Source: Cunninghamia lanceolata (lineage: Eukaryota > Streptophyta > Pinopsida > Cupressales > Cupressaceae). Taken from it: a stretch of DNA of 64,000 nucleotides. Positions 11,441-23,163 of the stretch are shown here, one piece after another. The stretch spans positions 682,001-746,000 of the forward strand of contig BSBN01000037.1 of NCBI GenBank assembly GCA_027924645.1, written 5' to 3'. Below the pieces are notes generated by a model. The model was given only the letters and a program-made list of their open reading frames with translations. It had not been told where the DNA came from and ran no database searches. The stretch's first letter is position 1. Each line of letters starts with the position of its first letter. The translations under genes were made by a program, and so were the position numbers.

Positions 11441-13420
11441 GTATCTCATAGGCTTAGCTTCTTTCCTACTAAGCATCTCAACAAATTTTTGAGCCTTCTA
11501 TTGACAATCTTCATTTTACCCATTTGTTTGTGGATGATAGGCTAAACTAAAACTCAAATTAGTGCCCAACTTTCTCCACAAAGTACATGCCCAAAAAATC
11601 ATGTCTCTATCTAACACAATGCTCTTTGGTAATCCATGCAACCTTACTACATCTCTAAAGAATAAAGTAGCTACATGAGTGGCATCACTTGACTTTTTGC
11701 AAGCTATGAAGTGTTCCATCTTCGAAAAAATCTAACTGAAACAACAAAAATTGAATTAATACCACCTCTTTGGGTTCTTTGAAACCCAAAAATAAAGTCG
11801 ATAATCACATATTTCCATTATCTCTCTAGTATGGGCAATAGCTGACACAAATTTATTTTTTTACTTTTTACTTTGGCATGTTTGAAAACTCTACAACCTT
11901 GTATAACATCCTTCACACCCACACTCATTATTGGTCAATAGTAACTCACTCTATTGTCTCAATGTTTTGTCCACCCCAAAGTGTCTGACTAGACCTCCAT
12001 TGTGCTTCTTTCTCACCAAATTCTCCCTTAGTGAACCATGATATATGCACACACATTGCCTTTTGAACAACAAACATTCTTGAATGAAATAACTCAACCA
12101 TGGAGTTCTATCCATGTTGGGTTCTTACACACTGACCAAGCTTCATTAAAATACAAGTCCTCTTACAACTCTCTCATGGAATCAAATCCAACAAACTATA
12201 CTCTCATCTCGTATAACAAAAGATGTATTCTACTCAATGCATTGGAAATCCTATTCAATTTACCACTTCTTTTCTTTAAAACAAATGAGTAAATTTGAAG
12301 AAACTCAGCCCACTTCATGTGTTTCTATGTCAATTTACCTTAGTTGTTTATAAACTATGGTGCATTATGGTCTATGAACAAAACAAACTCCTTGGGTAGA
12401 AAATAGTGCCTCCACTTCTTCAATGCTTTAATAATTTCATAAGACTCTTATTTATAGATTGAACAATTCCTCTTAGTTTCATTTAATCATTTTTCAAATC
12501 CATCTTTGTGAAGTACCTTGCTCCACTCAATAAATCCATCAAGTCATCCATTTGTGGAAATAGATATCTAAATTTTATAATTAACATGTTGATGGCTCAT
12601 GAATCTATGCATATATGCCATTCCCCATCCTTTTTAGGTGCTAGTATGGATATAAATACACATGGGTTCAAACTCTCTCTTATCAAACCCTTGTCCAATA
12701 ACTCTTGGCCTTATTTTTTTACCTCCTCATTATCCATAGACATTAACCTATATATTGCCTTATTCAGTAAGCTTGATTCGATAATTAAATCTATATGATG
12801 GATAATGTTTCTCATTGGTGGAAACCCATTTAGAAAATCCTTAGAAATAATTTCATGATATTTCTCCAAAAAAAATTTCACCTCATGTGAAACTTCATTC
12901 ACTCTACCCACTATCCTATCATCCATGGGTTTGGGAATGAAAGCATAAAAAGCCTTCTCCTTCTTCATCTCTCTTAGAAACTATTTTTCTAAGACCAAAT
13001 AAAATTTAGGACTATTATCTTTTTTTTCTTTTCAATAGGCTCAATGTGAACTTTCTCTCATCTTTCATAATAGCATAGGCATTCATTCTACTCTCATGTA
13101 CAACCATCATGTTAAATTTTCAAGGCCTTCCCAACAAAATGTGATAAACATACATGGGCATAATATCTGTAAAACTTCATCCTTGTATGAACTAGCCTGA
13201 AAATTCATTCAACATTATTCAATCAACATGATTTGATGTATATTTTGTAACCATAAAACCATGTATGAGTTTTGTACACTATCTTCTTTAACCTAACATT
13301 TTCTACCATCTCATTGGACATTAAATTATATATGCTTCCACTATCAACAATAACCCTACAACACTTACCTCCAAATTTGCATATGGTTATAAATAGAATC
13401 TTTCTCTATATTGTCTTATT
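11441..13420 (-). pseudogene. pol: Ty3/gypsy pol remnant with RT deletion
   Basis: Reading leftwards on the minus strand: protease with an intact VIVDSGSIYNLMS core (near 13,340-13,375); a linker; the start of RT (HHIDLIIESSLLNKA near 12,860-12,900, LAPKKDGEW near 12,640, LLSGARYFTKMDLK near 12,500-12,545). It then jumps straight to the RNase H tail (ALKKWRHYFLPKEFVLF near 12,370-12,430) and an integrase segment with a decayed HHCC region. The segment ends in [18 protein letters not shown] and [10 protein letters not shown] (11,516-11,640). The RT palm with the YxDD box is missing, so an internal deletion lies near 12,480. Multiple stops and frameshifts indicate an old copy. Order and motifs make the gypsy assignment secure. 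Confidence 0.75.
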
Positions 13421-13559
13421 CTCTTCCTTGGTTGGTTTCAATGGCACTTTATTTTTCATAAGATCTTCTCCATGCTCTAGTTCTTATGTGTAATTAGGTG
13501 AAGTAAAACTTTCTCCATCTACTTGAGCAATATGATTTCTTGCCTCATTTTCTCTACTA

Positions 13560-14563
13560 TTGTTCTAATGTGTTTGTTAACACTCAAATGCCATATGACT
13601 AGCTTCTCCACACCTATAACATGTTCTCATGAATCTTCCACATCTTCCTCTACCATTGTAACCTCTTCCTCTTCCTCTAGTATTTTGGGTAGAACTACTA
13701 TTTTGAGAAGTACTTGCTTCTCCATCTTGTGTATGTTTCCCTCTACCACTATCTTTGTGTCCTCTTCCTCTAGAGAACTTTCCCTTTCCTCTCGAATTAT
13801 TTTGTTGTCTCCTTGATAATTTTTCTTCATACTTTAAAGCACATTGATAGGATTCTTCCACTAAAATCAATCTCATCATACATATTTCATTTTGAATTGA
13901 GATAAAAAGTCTATTAATATATCTTGAAATCTTCTCTTCATCATCCTCTACATGTCTAGCCTAAATGGTAAGGTTATAGAATTTCTCTATGTAGTCCTTC
14001 ACACTAATCTCTTTTTTCTTAAGGTTTTGTAGTTTGTTGAACAAACTCATTTAATAGCCCAATGAAAAAAACTTGGCCTTCAAGTTGGCAAACATCCTAT
14101 CCCAAGACTTAATTTTCTCTTTATCTCTTCAGCTTTTTGTTTACATGATCCCACCATAAGGATGCATGACCTTTCAGTCTGTATAGAAAAACTTCACTAT
14201 TTTGGGATCCTCCATTGACTTGTAGTCAAAGTAATCCATATCTATAATTCAATCTATAAGCTCCTCAGGGATTAAAATTCCACCATAGAAAGGGCTATTC
14301 AATTTTGGATTACTACCCATCCTCACAATTGCTTTTAAAAAATTGCTCTCAAGTTCGTCGATCAAGTCTGCTACTTCAAGCTCTTGGTCTTTAGCTTCCT
14401 CATCATCACTTACATCCTTAACATGTATCCCTCTTATTTGTGTTGCCTCAATTACATTCAATCTATTGGAAATTCCTCTCATCATTTCTATTATATCTAT
14501 AACTCTAGGAGACCTTGGTCTTCCTTTGTGTGCCATGTCTTCATCTTCTAACTCTATAAACAT
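13560..14563 (-). pseudogene. gag: Ty3/gypsy gag remnant
   Basis: This is the minus-strand gag of the same element. The first Met (14,563) opens an acidic N-terminus (MFIELEDEDMAHKGRPR). Next comes a capsid-like region (YFDYKSMEDP near 14,215, FANLKAKFFSLGY near 14,060-14,095, KDYIEKFYNL near 13,990), then an Arg/Gly-rich tract (RGRGRGYNGRGR) and one intact CCHC knuckle CYRCGEASHMAFEC (13,577-13,618). Several stops and small indels break it. It is followed directly by the protease of the neighbouring remnant, the normal gypsy order. Confidence 0.75.
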
Positions 14564-14644
14564 AAGACTTCTTCACACCTACAACAAATGCTTTAGATCC
14601 TCACAAAACATACTCAACAAGAAAAACTTTGATTTGACACAAAG

Positions 14645-15500
14645 TGATGCAGTCTAAGCAAGGGGGTCCAATGAAATATGACATAAACCTAATGACCTAA
14701 CATTTACCAATAACTGCATGTATAAAAATGGAAACAAAAAAAACTCTACTTATATTAATTTAAAATAATTCCTTGAACAAGCTTACAAACAAGCTCAGAT
14801 GAGCCTTCTACTTTCTCAATATAGGGTTGAACCAAAAAATAAACTTTTTTTATTGTATGAATGATCCTATTTTCCCATGTATCTGTTCTACCCTTTCCAT
14901 GGTATCACCTATAGATCATCCTCTCTTTGTCCTTGAATGATCTACCTTGAGATTCGCATGCCTTGCTTAGTCATTACATCACTATATCTTGATCAAAGCT
15001 CCTATAAAATATTTTTAGACACTAAAAAGAAGCTCAATGGTATAAGAATAATTAGTTAGTCCTAAAATCAATTGTCTAACCACCCATGTGTCATCTAGAA
15101 CTCCAAAAATCCCCCCATTTAGCTCCCATAGCTAACATATAGGCTCACATGACCCTTCTACTTTCTCAATGCAAGGATTTTCCTTGGATGGATGATTATC
15201 TATCAAATCTCACCCTCTCTATTTTCTCACATCTCTACTTTTCCTCTTACATAGTCTCCCCTACAACTTGGCCTCTCCTTTTCCTCAAAGATCTACCTTC
15301 ATATCTGTGCACACCATACTTAGTCATTACACACTTTTTTCTTGATCAAACCTCCTCTAAACTATTTCCTACACACTAAAAAGAAGTTCAATGGTTTGAG
15401 AATCATCAGTCAATCCTAAAATCAACTGTCCAACCACCCAAGTGTCATCTAAAACTCCAAACATCCCCATCTAATTCCCACAATTGATATTAGATGATTC
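14645..15500 (-). repeat. Putative 5' LTR portion with a ~345-bp tandem duplication
   Basis: On the minus strand this region ends GACTGCATCA, the same terminus as the right LTR of element K, just before the gypsy gag. It is therefore probably that element's 5' LTR. Within it, 14,795-15,140 and 15,141-15,500 are diverged copies. Both contain GAGCCTTCTACTTTCTCAAT or a near match, CTTAGTCATTACA, CTTGATCAAA and ACACTAAAAAGAAG in the same order. No opposite LTR was found in the window. Confidence 0.5.
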
Positions 15501-16030
15501 CCATAGCAAAACATTGCCCAAAATGAAAAAGAAAATGCCACACCAAGGGAAATAAATAGTCATGGAAAGAACAAGTGAACAACCACCAAGACATAATGAT
15601 TTGATGCCCTAGCACTTCTAAATATGAAAAAAACAAAGTGACCCCTTTTGAGAAGTCAAATGGCTACAAAAAAGAAGTAAAAACTATCATATTGTTGAAG
15701 GCAACAAAAATTGTTCCAAAATTGATCCCAAAGAAGAATGTCATACCAAAGAACAAAAATAAGTCAAAAAAGTACCCCTCAAATTTTTTTTCTTGGTGTA
15801 GGCATAAGACATCACACATATAACTCACTTCTAGGCAACTTGTACCTAACTTTACCATCGTTACAAGTAGGTTTGTGACCTAAGAAAAACACCTACAAGA
15901 AATATGTAACTAATCTATAGTGACTTGTAATCTCCAGTAACCTTCTACATATGCATGTTTGATGAAATCCCTAATAGAAAAAAGTGACTAAAACTAATGA
16001 AAGCTAAAATTTTATTTAAATATAACCTAT
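15501..16030. other. Non-coding stretch
   Basis: A-rich sequence with no supported frame, repeat or terminal signature. Short frames on both strands (around 15,640-15,860) are Lys- or Phe-rich and look like composition artefacts. Confidence 0.35.
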
Positions 16031-17010
16031 TATTGTTTTTGGTGATGCAAGATCACTAGTGGACCTAGATGCTCCTAGATTACTTCTCTATATTAAAGGA
16101 ATAAGACAAAACATAGTGTTAGTTTAAATAGTATATCTTCTTGGAGGTTCTAGATGGCTCCATAGTTATACACAAATGAAGTTTAATTATGCTCCAAAAT
16201 TCTTAAAAAAATTCAATTGGAAACTCGTATGAGCCTAGAGCCTTCCCCCTCTATAAAGAAAAAAACCACTTTCTCTGCTTCTTCAATTTTTAAGGGAGAA
16301 AGGTTGTCATTCTACTCATGATTTATTAGGTTAGGGATAACTTCTAACACTCTTTGTTGACTATTTGCATCAGTTTCAAATTTATTAAATAAGGAGGAAT
16401 AAAAGTCCATAGCAATATTCTACATTTCAAACGAGGTAACTAAAATTTGGCCCATCTTCTAGAGCCTCAATAAAATTTTGACTTCTATGACCTATAGTAG
16501 ATTGGCATCACCCTCTTTCAACCAATCCACTCTAGCCTTTTTCTCTTTCAAAAGAGATATTCCTAGAGCTCAAACTCTTCCATTTGATTAAGCAAGGAAG
16601 TTTCTTCAAAAAGTGTGTCTCTAGTTAGGCCATGATCTCTTATCTCAACTATTATTTTTCTCAAATTTTCATCTACTATTTAAGTTTGATCTAAGACATT
16701 TCCAAAGGAGCTATGGTTCCACTCTTTCAATTTTGTCTTGACATGCTAGAGCTTACAAGAAAGGACATACATTGTTGTCCTGTGATTAGGTATTCCTTCC
16801 ATCCACCACTACTTAATATTGCTCTTTAGAGATTCATCTCTCAACCATATAACCTGAAATCTAAAATGGATATTTTTAGGTTTAGACCACTGAAAAAAAT
16901 TAAGGCTATGAATAATTATTATACCCATTGCCATCAAGAAACATAAATTGAAGAACATTTTCCTAGAGAAACTAGTCCTCACTCACCAAAAATGATCAAG
17001 ACACTCAACT
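16031..17010 (-). pseudogene. LINE (L1-like) ORF2 remnant
   Basis: Minus-strand fragments read in order from right to left. First is the end of an endonuclease-like region and a linker (FRFQVIWLRDESLKSNIK near 16,790-16,870, WWMEGIPN near 16,790). Next is a segment typical of L1 linkers (KLKEWNHSSFGNVLDQT near 16,685-16,745). The start of reverse transcriptase follows (GKALGSYEFPIEFF near 16,205-16,250, where plant L1 RTs usually have a GxDGF motif). Many stops are present and the catalytic RT core is missing. Non-LTR identity is inferred from these motifs; no poly(A) tail or TSD is visible. Its right end touches the left LTR of element H. Confidence 0.6.
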
Positions 17011-17024
17011 ATGAAGGTAGATCC

Positions 17025-17390
17025 TACAAGATTTGTCTATTGAGATATCCACCTAAGATCAAGTACCTTCAATAAAAGCAAAAAAAATATCCAAAATGAG
17101 AGAAGAATTCTATTCTATGAAAGGACACAAATATACAATGATTCTAGATTACAAGAGATTTCTCAAATGAGAGCTACAAGTGGGTATATATAGGATACAC
17201 CACCAAGAGATGTGCATGTAAAACCAATGTGAGACAATAGGAGATATAGTCACATGTGTGTACATCTCCACTAAACTAGGAAAATACAAATCACATGATG
17301 GAAATAAAACATACCTAAGAAATTGTAGCTTATCCTAGGTGCATAATATGCAATAAAGTAAATAAACTTAAAAAATAGAATAATGCACCA
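17025..17390 (-). repeat. Element H 3' LTR
   Basis: It is 366 bp long. On the minus strand it starts TGGTGCATTATTC, right after the purine run in 17,391-17,402 (minus: TATTGGGGGTTT), and ends AAATCTTGTA. It matches 20,811-20,998 over the part that survives there. A CAATAAAG polyadenylation-like word is present on the plus strand only, so I do not call a poly(A) site. Confidence 0.7.
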
Positions 17391-17402
17391 AAACCCCCAA
17401 TA

Positions 17403-18049
17403 AATGTAGCTTAGGTGGGTAGAAAAGAAGGATAAATGGATCTTGACAAATGTGTAGCCATATTAGGTACACATGTACAAAATATGTTTCTCAAGGAACT
17501 AGGAAGGATAAAACCCCAAATGAGGGCAAAATACCCTCGCAAAGAAGCCCCCCTCCCCCCAAGGAAAGAGAGAGAATCCCCCTAAATAGAGAGACAAGAA
17601 GAGCAAACATGAATCCCCCTCAAAATATAGTTTCCTTTTCTAATGGTATATGCTCAATTCTAAATGTTGAAGATGATCCATGAACACCAAACAACATTCC
17701 TCCCCTTAAGAAGAAACAAACACAAAGATACATGCAAAATATCTTCCCATTCTAAAAAGGAATATGAGGGAAGAAAAATAAACATGTATGATGTCTCTAA
17801 AGTTACTCAGTTATCATCATGTCAGTGTTGAGAGGTGCCACAATCAAATCAAGAGTCCCAGGCCTAACTAAAGAGAGTGGATTCATAACCTTGTGGAAAT
17901 GGATGTAGAACAAAGAGGAAGTGACAATAGTTGTGATGGGACTATCATACAATAGTATGTGAATGACCTTAAGGGTGTCCTCCAAATTTGCAAGAAGTGA
18001 CTCACAAAACAAATATACAATATTTATCAAGTACTTATCCAAAGAAATT
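17403..18049. other. Internal non-coding remainder of element H
   Basis: This lies between the 3' LTR and the gag-protease remnant, where pol would be expected. I find no RT, RNase H or integrase motif on the minus strand. A short plus-strand Pro/Arg-rich frame (17,450-17,683) is likely spurious. Confidence 0.4.
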
Positions 18050-19577
18050 ATATTTGGAAGACAATGAATATGTTCCTACTACAAGGAATCACTAGAAACC
18101 ATGGATGTAGCAACACTAGACTCAATAGGAGCAACATGAGATGGAGGAGATGGAATGTTAACACATATTTCTAGAATCTTAGTTGATGAATAAATTAAAG
18201 GTTCAAATGTCCATATTATATCTTCTAAAAAGTGTCCACACTAGATGTGTAAGTGTGAAAATCAAATGAAGGAACATCGGGTGCAAAATGTGATAAGTTG
18301 TACAATCTGACTAATCATCTACCTCCCCAAGTGCAACAATATATCTACTCTAAAAATCCCAAATAACCACATAATTTGGTGTGAACTCAACACTCTTTAA
18401 TGACAACTATGTGTCATATGATAGATAGAAAGGAGACCATTAAGGTACACAAAGGACATCATTGAAGGATCTTTTTCCCATGTCAATAGACCCTCTCCCA
18501 CAAATATGCATATGTGTCTTGTTACCCATCAAGATATGTGGTGTAGAAAAAGTCTCAAATGAAGAAAACATACTCTATGATGAAGCTATATGATGTGAAG
18601 CTCTAGAATCAAGGAGCCATCTCCTTGACTCATAATTTACAATAGTGGAAAATGTTTGGCCCTTCTCTTTCTCTAGTTGTGAATGTTCAGAAGATGATGA
18701 ACCTCCTAACATTGTTTATAGCAATTTAATTTGGTGTTCCATTAAATGTTTCAACTCATCAACATATTTACATAATATTGATGTCCATCATGCTTGAATT
18801 TCTTGCAATATGCATATTTGGGTTTCTCCTTAGATGATTCCTCTTTTGAGGGAGAGGATTCAAAAATTGATTGTTCTCTATCTCTCTGTGGCTTTTTCAT
18901 TTTCTTCTTTTGTTTCTTTTTAGAATTCCTTGATTCTTTCTATCTCTTAGGCTCACTAGCTACTAATGTATGTCACTTAGAAGACTTGATGAGGCCCATT
19001 TGAATTAGCGTAGCTTCTACTTATATAAGAATATTAGAAAATGCATCAAAGGTGGGCACAATATATATAGCTCCTATAGAAAGGATGGATATGAAAGCCA
19101 GAAACAAGTATAAAAAATACTCAGGACCAAGCTTGGATAGCACATTCAGAATCAATTGTAAATCCTCTTTATCAAACTTACAATTCTTTAGTTGTTTTCT
19201 TAGTTGTTTAACCTTAGAGATATAGTCCTGGATGTAGTCAAGACTATTAGAATCAAGATTTGTCAAATCATTATCAATCTAATATCCCCTAATCTTGTTA
19301 GTTTTACCATATAATTTTTCAAGAGTGTCCTAAACCTCCTTTGGTGTTGTACATGATTCAAGATGAAATTGTAAATCAAAAGACACTAATGAGCAAATGT
19401 AACTAAGAGTTTTTCATGTTGTGCTTCCCACTCCTCCTTTGCTCTAGCATTAGTAGGTTCAACAATAGTTTCATCTACATATCTTGTACCACATTTTTCT
19501 CTTAGATGATTCAATATTGATGTTCTCCGTATGGAATAATTATAGGGAGTTAGAAGTTCAGGTTGGGTTTTACTCAT
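18050..19577 (-). pseudogene. gag-pro: Copia gag-protease remnant (element H)
   Basis: The start chosen is the Met at 19,577 (MSKTQPELLTPYN), since the upstream 17 residues are a hydrophobic extension in leader sequence. The capsid region resembles the UBN2-type gag of copia elements: EWEAQHEKLL near 19,410; LESCTTPKEVWDTLEKLYGK near 19,320-19,375; DYIQDYISKVKQLRKQL near 19,180-19,235; then PTFDAFSNILI near 19,025. A decayed knuckle reading KYAYCKKFKHDGH follows near 18,790-18,830. The protease reads WLLDSRASHHI near 18,590-18,625, with the DSG triad read as DSR. Stops and shifts are scattered throughout. Confidence 0.7.
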
Positions 19578-19639
19578 TGCAAGAACACATAGAAAAAGAA
19601 CAAAAAGAAAATACAACACACCCCCCAAAAATCATTTGA

Positions 19640-20798
19640 TCAAGAGATCCCCCAACAAAATATTATGATTGCACTTTATACTTAGTGTAGTTACAATTGC
19701 CACTTACCAAATCAATGAAATGGTCTTTAATTCAATGTATTACAGAATCCATATTAGGCCACAATGCTAAAAGTATAATTTTGTGACAAATTGGAATAAA
19801 TCAAACTACATTGATGACAAGTACACAAAAAATTATACACTTCCAAAAAAGTTCACCCAAAAATGTTATTGTATGAGTTCAAACTAAGCCCCAGAAGTTT
19901 CCAAAGGCTTAAGCTGCTTGCTAGAGATCAGAGGTGGTTTTGTAGCAAAATATTATATCAACGTTGGTATATTCTCTACAAGCTAGGTGTGAACACTATT
20001 GGTGGCAAAGAAAAGGAGGGGTTGCAAGGTCTTATGCAGGTGGTAGAGAGACCATCAAATTTAGGTGACACAAGGTGCCCAAGAAGCATGACCACAATAG
20101 TAGTAGGGTATGTGTGGAAACTATACAACTAGTTGTGTGGCAGTTGCATCAGTGGTTGTACCCCACTACACAAGGTACACCCTACATAATTTACATAGAA
20201 TTTTTTTAACAATAAAAATATTTTTGTAAAATAAAACTTTTATTTTACCTCTCGTGCAACTTGTGTAGTATTGATTCCGGTGGGATCTACCAATTCTTGC
20301 AAGAATATTTTCCAGTACAATCTAGATGATCAATAGAGGAGAATTTTTTCCTAAGGACCCAAGGTAAAATTGTCTGATTTGGATGATTTGATAGTTGATA
20401 TATATATTTTTGGGTCTTCCAAACATAATGGAAAGATCAATTTTGCCCCAAAATTCTCTAAATGATGAGTGATATGTAGATGTCTAACAAAAAATCCTTT
20501 CTTCATTTACCCTTATAGATCTGACCTTCTATGTCTAATTTGAAAGCAACAAAAGGAAAAATTGACTTTCTCATATGTTTTGAACTCAATGGTGAGCTTA
20601 GATTTTCTCCATCAACTAAAAAATGCACACGCAATACAAAACCACAAAAATGAACCCCACATAATTTGGTATTTCTATAAAAAAATGATTCTCTAGATCA
20701 TCATTTGATGCTATAGAAAAGAATATTCAACATTTCAAGAGAAAACAAGACATACAACCTAGATCTCCAAAAAAAACTAACAATAAGCAATCCCACAA
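19640..20798. other. Leader region of element H
   Basis: This is 1.1 kb between the PBS and gag with no supported gene. The small plus-strand frame near 19,863-20,132 has no recognisable motif. The stretch around 20,190-20,260 is AT-rich with near-palindromic AAAATATTTTTGTAAAATAAA. A secondary insertion is possible but not demonstrable. Confidence 0.35.
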
Positions 20799-20810
20799 GC
20801 TCTAAAACCA
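20799..20810 (-). promoter_or_regulatory. Element H primer-binding site
   Basis: On the minus strand this reads TGGTTTTAGAGC, directly after the 5' LTR. It differs at two positions from TGGTATCAGAGC, the initiator-Met tRNA complement used by many plant LTR elements and seen intact in elements A, B and D here. Confidence 0.65.
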
Positions 20811-20998
20811 TGTAAGATTTGGCTATGGAGATAGCCATCCAAGATTAAGGAGCTTCAATGAAAGCACAAAAGAGACCCAAAAAGAGAGAATAATTATATT
20901 CTATCAAAGGATGCACATATAAAATTATTCTAGACTACAAGAGATTTCTCAAATGAGAGCTACAAGTAGGTATATATAGGATACACCACCAAGAGACG
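20811..20998 (-). repeat. Element H 5' LTR, truncated
   Basis: Homologous to 17,025-17,220, with the same block order. Similarity stops at 20,998, where the sequence changes to an unrelated AT-rich stretch. The missing outer half was not found elsewhere in the window. Confidence 0.65.
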
Positions 20999-21162
20999 TG
21001 TAGACACTATAATAATCCCCTAATTTTCCACCATTATTATCATCTTATTAATCATTTAATTGAACAATTCTTTATTATTTAATTAATTTGAGATAACTAT
21101 CCATTTACCATTTATTATCATTATTAATCATTTAATTAAATAATTCTTTATTATTTAATTAA
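20999..21162. repeat. AT-rich tandem duplication (~75 bp unit)
   Basis: Two adjacent copies share ATTAATCATTTAATT, AATTCTTTATTATTTAATTAA and a GAG-AACTATC or GAGCTAATTATC end. The right copy supplies the LINE target site. The region may be the left part of another LTR beginning TGTAGACACTATAAT. Confidence 0.6.
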
Positions 21163-21176
21163 ATGAGCTAATTATC
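21163..21176 (+). repeat. LINE target-site duplication, left copy
   Basis: ATGAGCTAATTATC is repeated exactly at 23,965-23,978. A 14-bp perfect duplication bounding a 5'-truncated coding insert is the expected product of target-primed reverse transcription. Confidence 0.85.
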
Positions 21177-21179
21177 AGG

Positions 21180-21668
21180 CCCCCTAATCCTGGATGGACT
21201 GAACTCAACTTTGATGGGGCTTCTAAGGGGAACCTGGGTTAGGCGGGAGGGGGTGCGACAGTAAGAAATAGTGATGGTAGAGTCTTGGGTACTTATGCCA
21301 GGAATTTGGGCAATCAAACCAACAACTTTGCTGAGGCGTACGCTGCTTATCAAGGGATTTGTATGGCCAAAGAACTTGGGATCAGGAATTTGATAGTGGA
21401 AGGGGACTCCAAGAATGTCCTAGACATGATAAGATCTAAGGCAACCCCTAGTTGGATGATCAAGGACATCATCAATTTGTGCAAAACTAAATTAAGGGAC
21501 ATGCATAAAGTGGAATTTCACCATATATATAGGGAATGCAACACTAAAGCTGATGCCTTAGCTAATATTGGATGCAAAATCAATGATGTTATTAAGTGGA
21601 AACTCAGTGATGACGTCTCAGAGAACCTTTCTGATCTCATCTCTAATGAAGAAGCCATTTCAAATTAA
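21180..21668 (+). pseudogene. LINE RNase H domain (RVT_3 type)
   Basis: The frame opens at the truncation point with NPGWTELNFDGASKGN and carries the acidic residues of type-I RNase H: Asp in NFDGAS, Glu in NNFAEAYAAYQGI, Asp in VEGDSKNV, and the late Asp in NTKADALANIG. One in-frame TAG lies near 21,234, in the glycine loop. The frame ends with a TAA at 21,666-21,668. RVT_3-type RNase H is found at the C-terminus of some plant L1-type ORF2 proteins. Residues are well conserved apart from the TAG, suggesting a moderately young insertion. Confidence 0.8.
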
Positions 21669-21885
21669 TGAATGGTATGCCCTGGCAGAATAGGGGACTA
21701 GTCACACGAACCACTACAGAGACTTGACAGGTAGTAATCATATGCTGATAAGCTTCAATCTCTCTAAATTTTAGTTAAGATACATCTTATTTTGGAAATT
21801 TCCTCGCATTGTCTTCTCTAGAGTTTGCAGGAGTGGCTATTTCTTGGAGGAGTGCATAATATGAGGCAACCTTACGCAAACAGAA

Positions 21886-22395
21886 CCCACTCAACATGAA
21901 AATCTCAAGGAAGATGAGGAACTGTGGGGGATTTTATAGAGAGGTAATTTCACGCAATACATAGAATCCATGAATGGCTTTGACACCATCCTCTCTAGGG
22001 AATTCGTTGACTCTTGGAAAGTTGGTGTAGTTTACATCTGAGGCATTTCATTCAAAGTGACAGAGGAATTGATTGTATAGGTCACCGGGCTTAGTTTGGA
22101 GGGGGCTAGAATCCCGAAGAGGGTGAAAGGGAACTACAGTGAGGACATGAAGAAATTTATGCAAAATGGGGAAAGTGTTAGTAGACTCCAGAATGGCTTT
22201 AATAGAGAGGAGCTTCTCGGGGTCTGGAAGGTCATCGAAGTCCTCATGAGGTATGTAAATTTAGATGGGATATACAAGAGATTTCATGCCTTTCTATTTC
22301 CTTTACTCAATCATTTCCGCCATGGCATAAAGATCAATTTTCCTTATTGGATTTTTGTCCCTAGAAGATTCAGTCCAAAAGGTTCTTCTTGGTGA
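21886..22395 (+). pseudogene. Unrecognised globular domain downstream of LINE RNase H
   Basis: A plus-strand frame with TAG (near 21,936), TGA (near 22,038) and TAG (near 22,078) as internal stops encodes a predicted helical domain. Runs include YIESMNGFDTILSREFVDSW, GISFKVTEELIV, VTGLSLEGARIPKRVKG and RYVNLDGIYKRFHAFLFPLL. The pattern (a VTEE-type helix, then TGLxxEG, then a Lys-rich strand) recalls the uncharacterised gag-like or putative plant transposon proteins of many plant retroelements, but I cannot name a family with certainty. The block at 49.6-50.3 kb shows a comparable ITKDAMRVVAGL segment. Confidence 0.45.
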
Positions 22396-22432
22396 TAAGG
22401 TCCTTCCCCTGTACTAGAGTCTCATCTATGCC

Positions 22433-23125
22433 ATGTATAAGTTTGAACTTTTTTTAACCCCCACCCTTGATTTTAGATCAAGAATATACAACCCTCAATT
22501 GATTGAGCACATCCCTGGTATCACTGGGAAGAAAGTCAGTGGTAGTCAAACCCAAGGGAGGGTTGATGATTCTACTCTAGACAAGAACAAGGAAGCTTCA
22601 GCTTCAAGAATTTCCATTGATTCTTCTAAGCATGAAACTAAACAGGGAGGTGGGGCCTCTTCCATTAAACATAGCTTACATTATGCCAAGGAACCCCAGA
22701 CTAAAGTTGCTAACACCAAGGGTAAGGGGGTGGCCAAGGCAGACTCTATGACTAAGGTTTTTGAGAAAATCTCCAATGTCTCTTTGGAGAAAGCTATGCT
22801 GATGAAGTTAAGGAGTAGGAACATTGTGACTGCGGATGTTGAGCCCCCCAGTAGGCCTCTCCTGAGAAGTAAGAAGGACCCTAAAGGTAGTGTGGGTGCT
22901 CAATATTCGATGAAGGCTAGTGCTACCCAATCGAGCAATAGTAAAGGCAGGGGTAGAAAGGAAGGTCATTTGGATAGGGACATCATTGTTCTTGATACCA
23001 CTGGAGGGGAGGAGGACTTCCCTACCAAAGGTAAAAGGATAATTCCTCATAAGAATAATAACAAAAATGATAGCCCTACTGAGCCTCCCAATAAGAAGAT
23101 GAAGGGTACCACTGACCACATATAA
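22433..23125 (+). pseudogene. Basic low-complexity middle segment of the LINE ORF
   Basis: This 230-codon frame follows the globular domain in a different phase. After a short ordered start (IEHIPGITGKKVSG) it is Ser/Lys/Gly-rich, with likely nuclear-localisation clusters (SKGRGRKEGH, KGKRIIPHKNNNKN, PPNKKMKG) and no enzymatic motif. It ends with a TAA 38 bp before the coiled-coil frame. It is probably the linker of the same protein. Confidence 0.5.
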
Positions 23126-23163
23126 GGGGAATTAATAAGGAATGTAGCTCTTGCAATCATCTT

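Larger units (their letters stand above)
17025..20998 (-). mobile_element. Copia element H, pol-less, minus strand
   Basis: Two LTR copies bound a region with a gag-protease remnant: left (3') LTR 17,025-17,390 and right (5') LTR from 20,811, broken at 20,998. They share long blocks such as ACAAGAGATTTCTCAAATGA and TATATATAGGATACACCACC. A PBS lies just inside the right LTR and a purine tract just inside the left LTR, as expected for minus orientation. RT, RNase H and integrase are absent between 17,400 and 18,050, so the copy is non-autonomous. The right LTR is cut off by unrelated AT-rich sequence starting TGTAGACAC. Confidence 0.75.

Noticed and set aside
13523..13816. Plus-strand Ser/Thr-rich frame
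   Set aside because: It is the antisense of the Arg/Gly/Glu-rich gag tract on the minus strand, whose zinc knuckle and capsid motifs fix the real coding strand.
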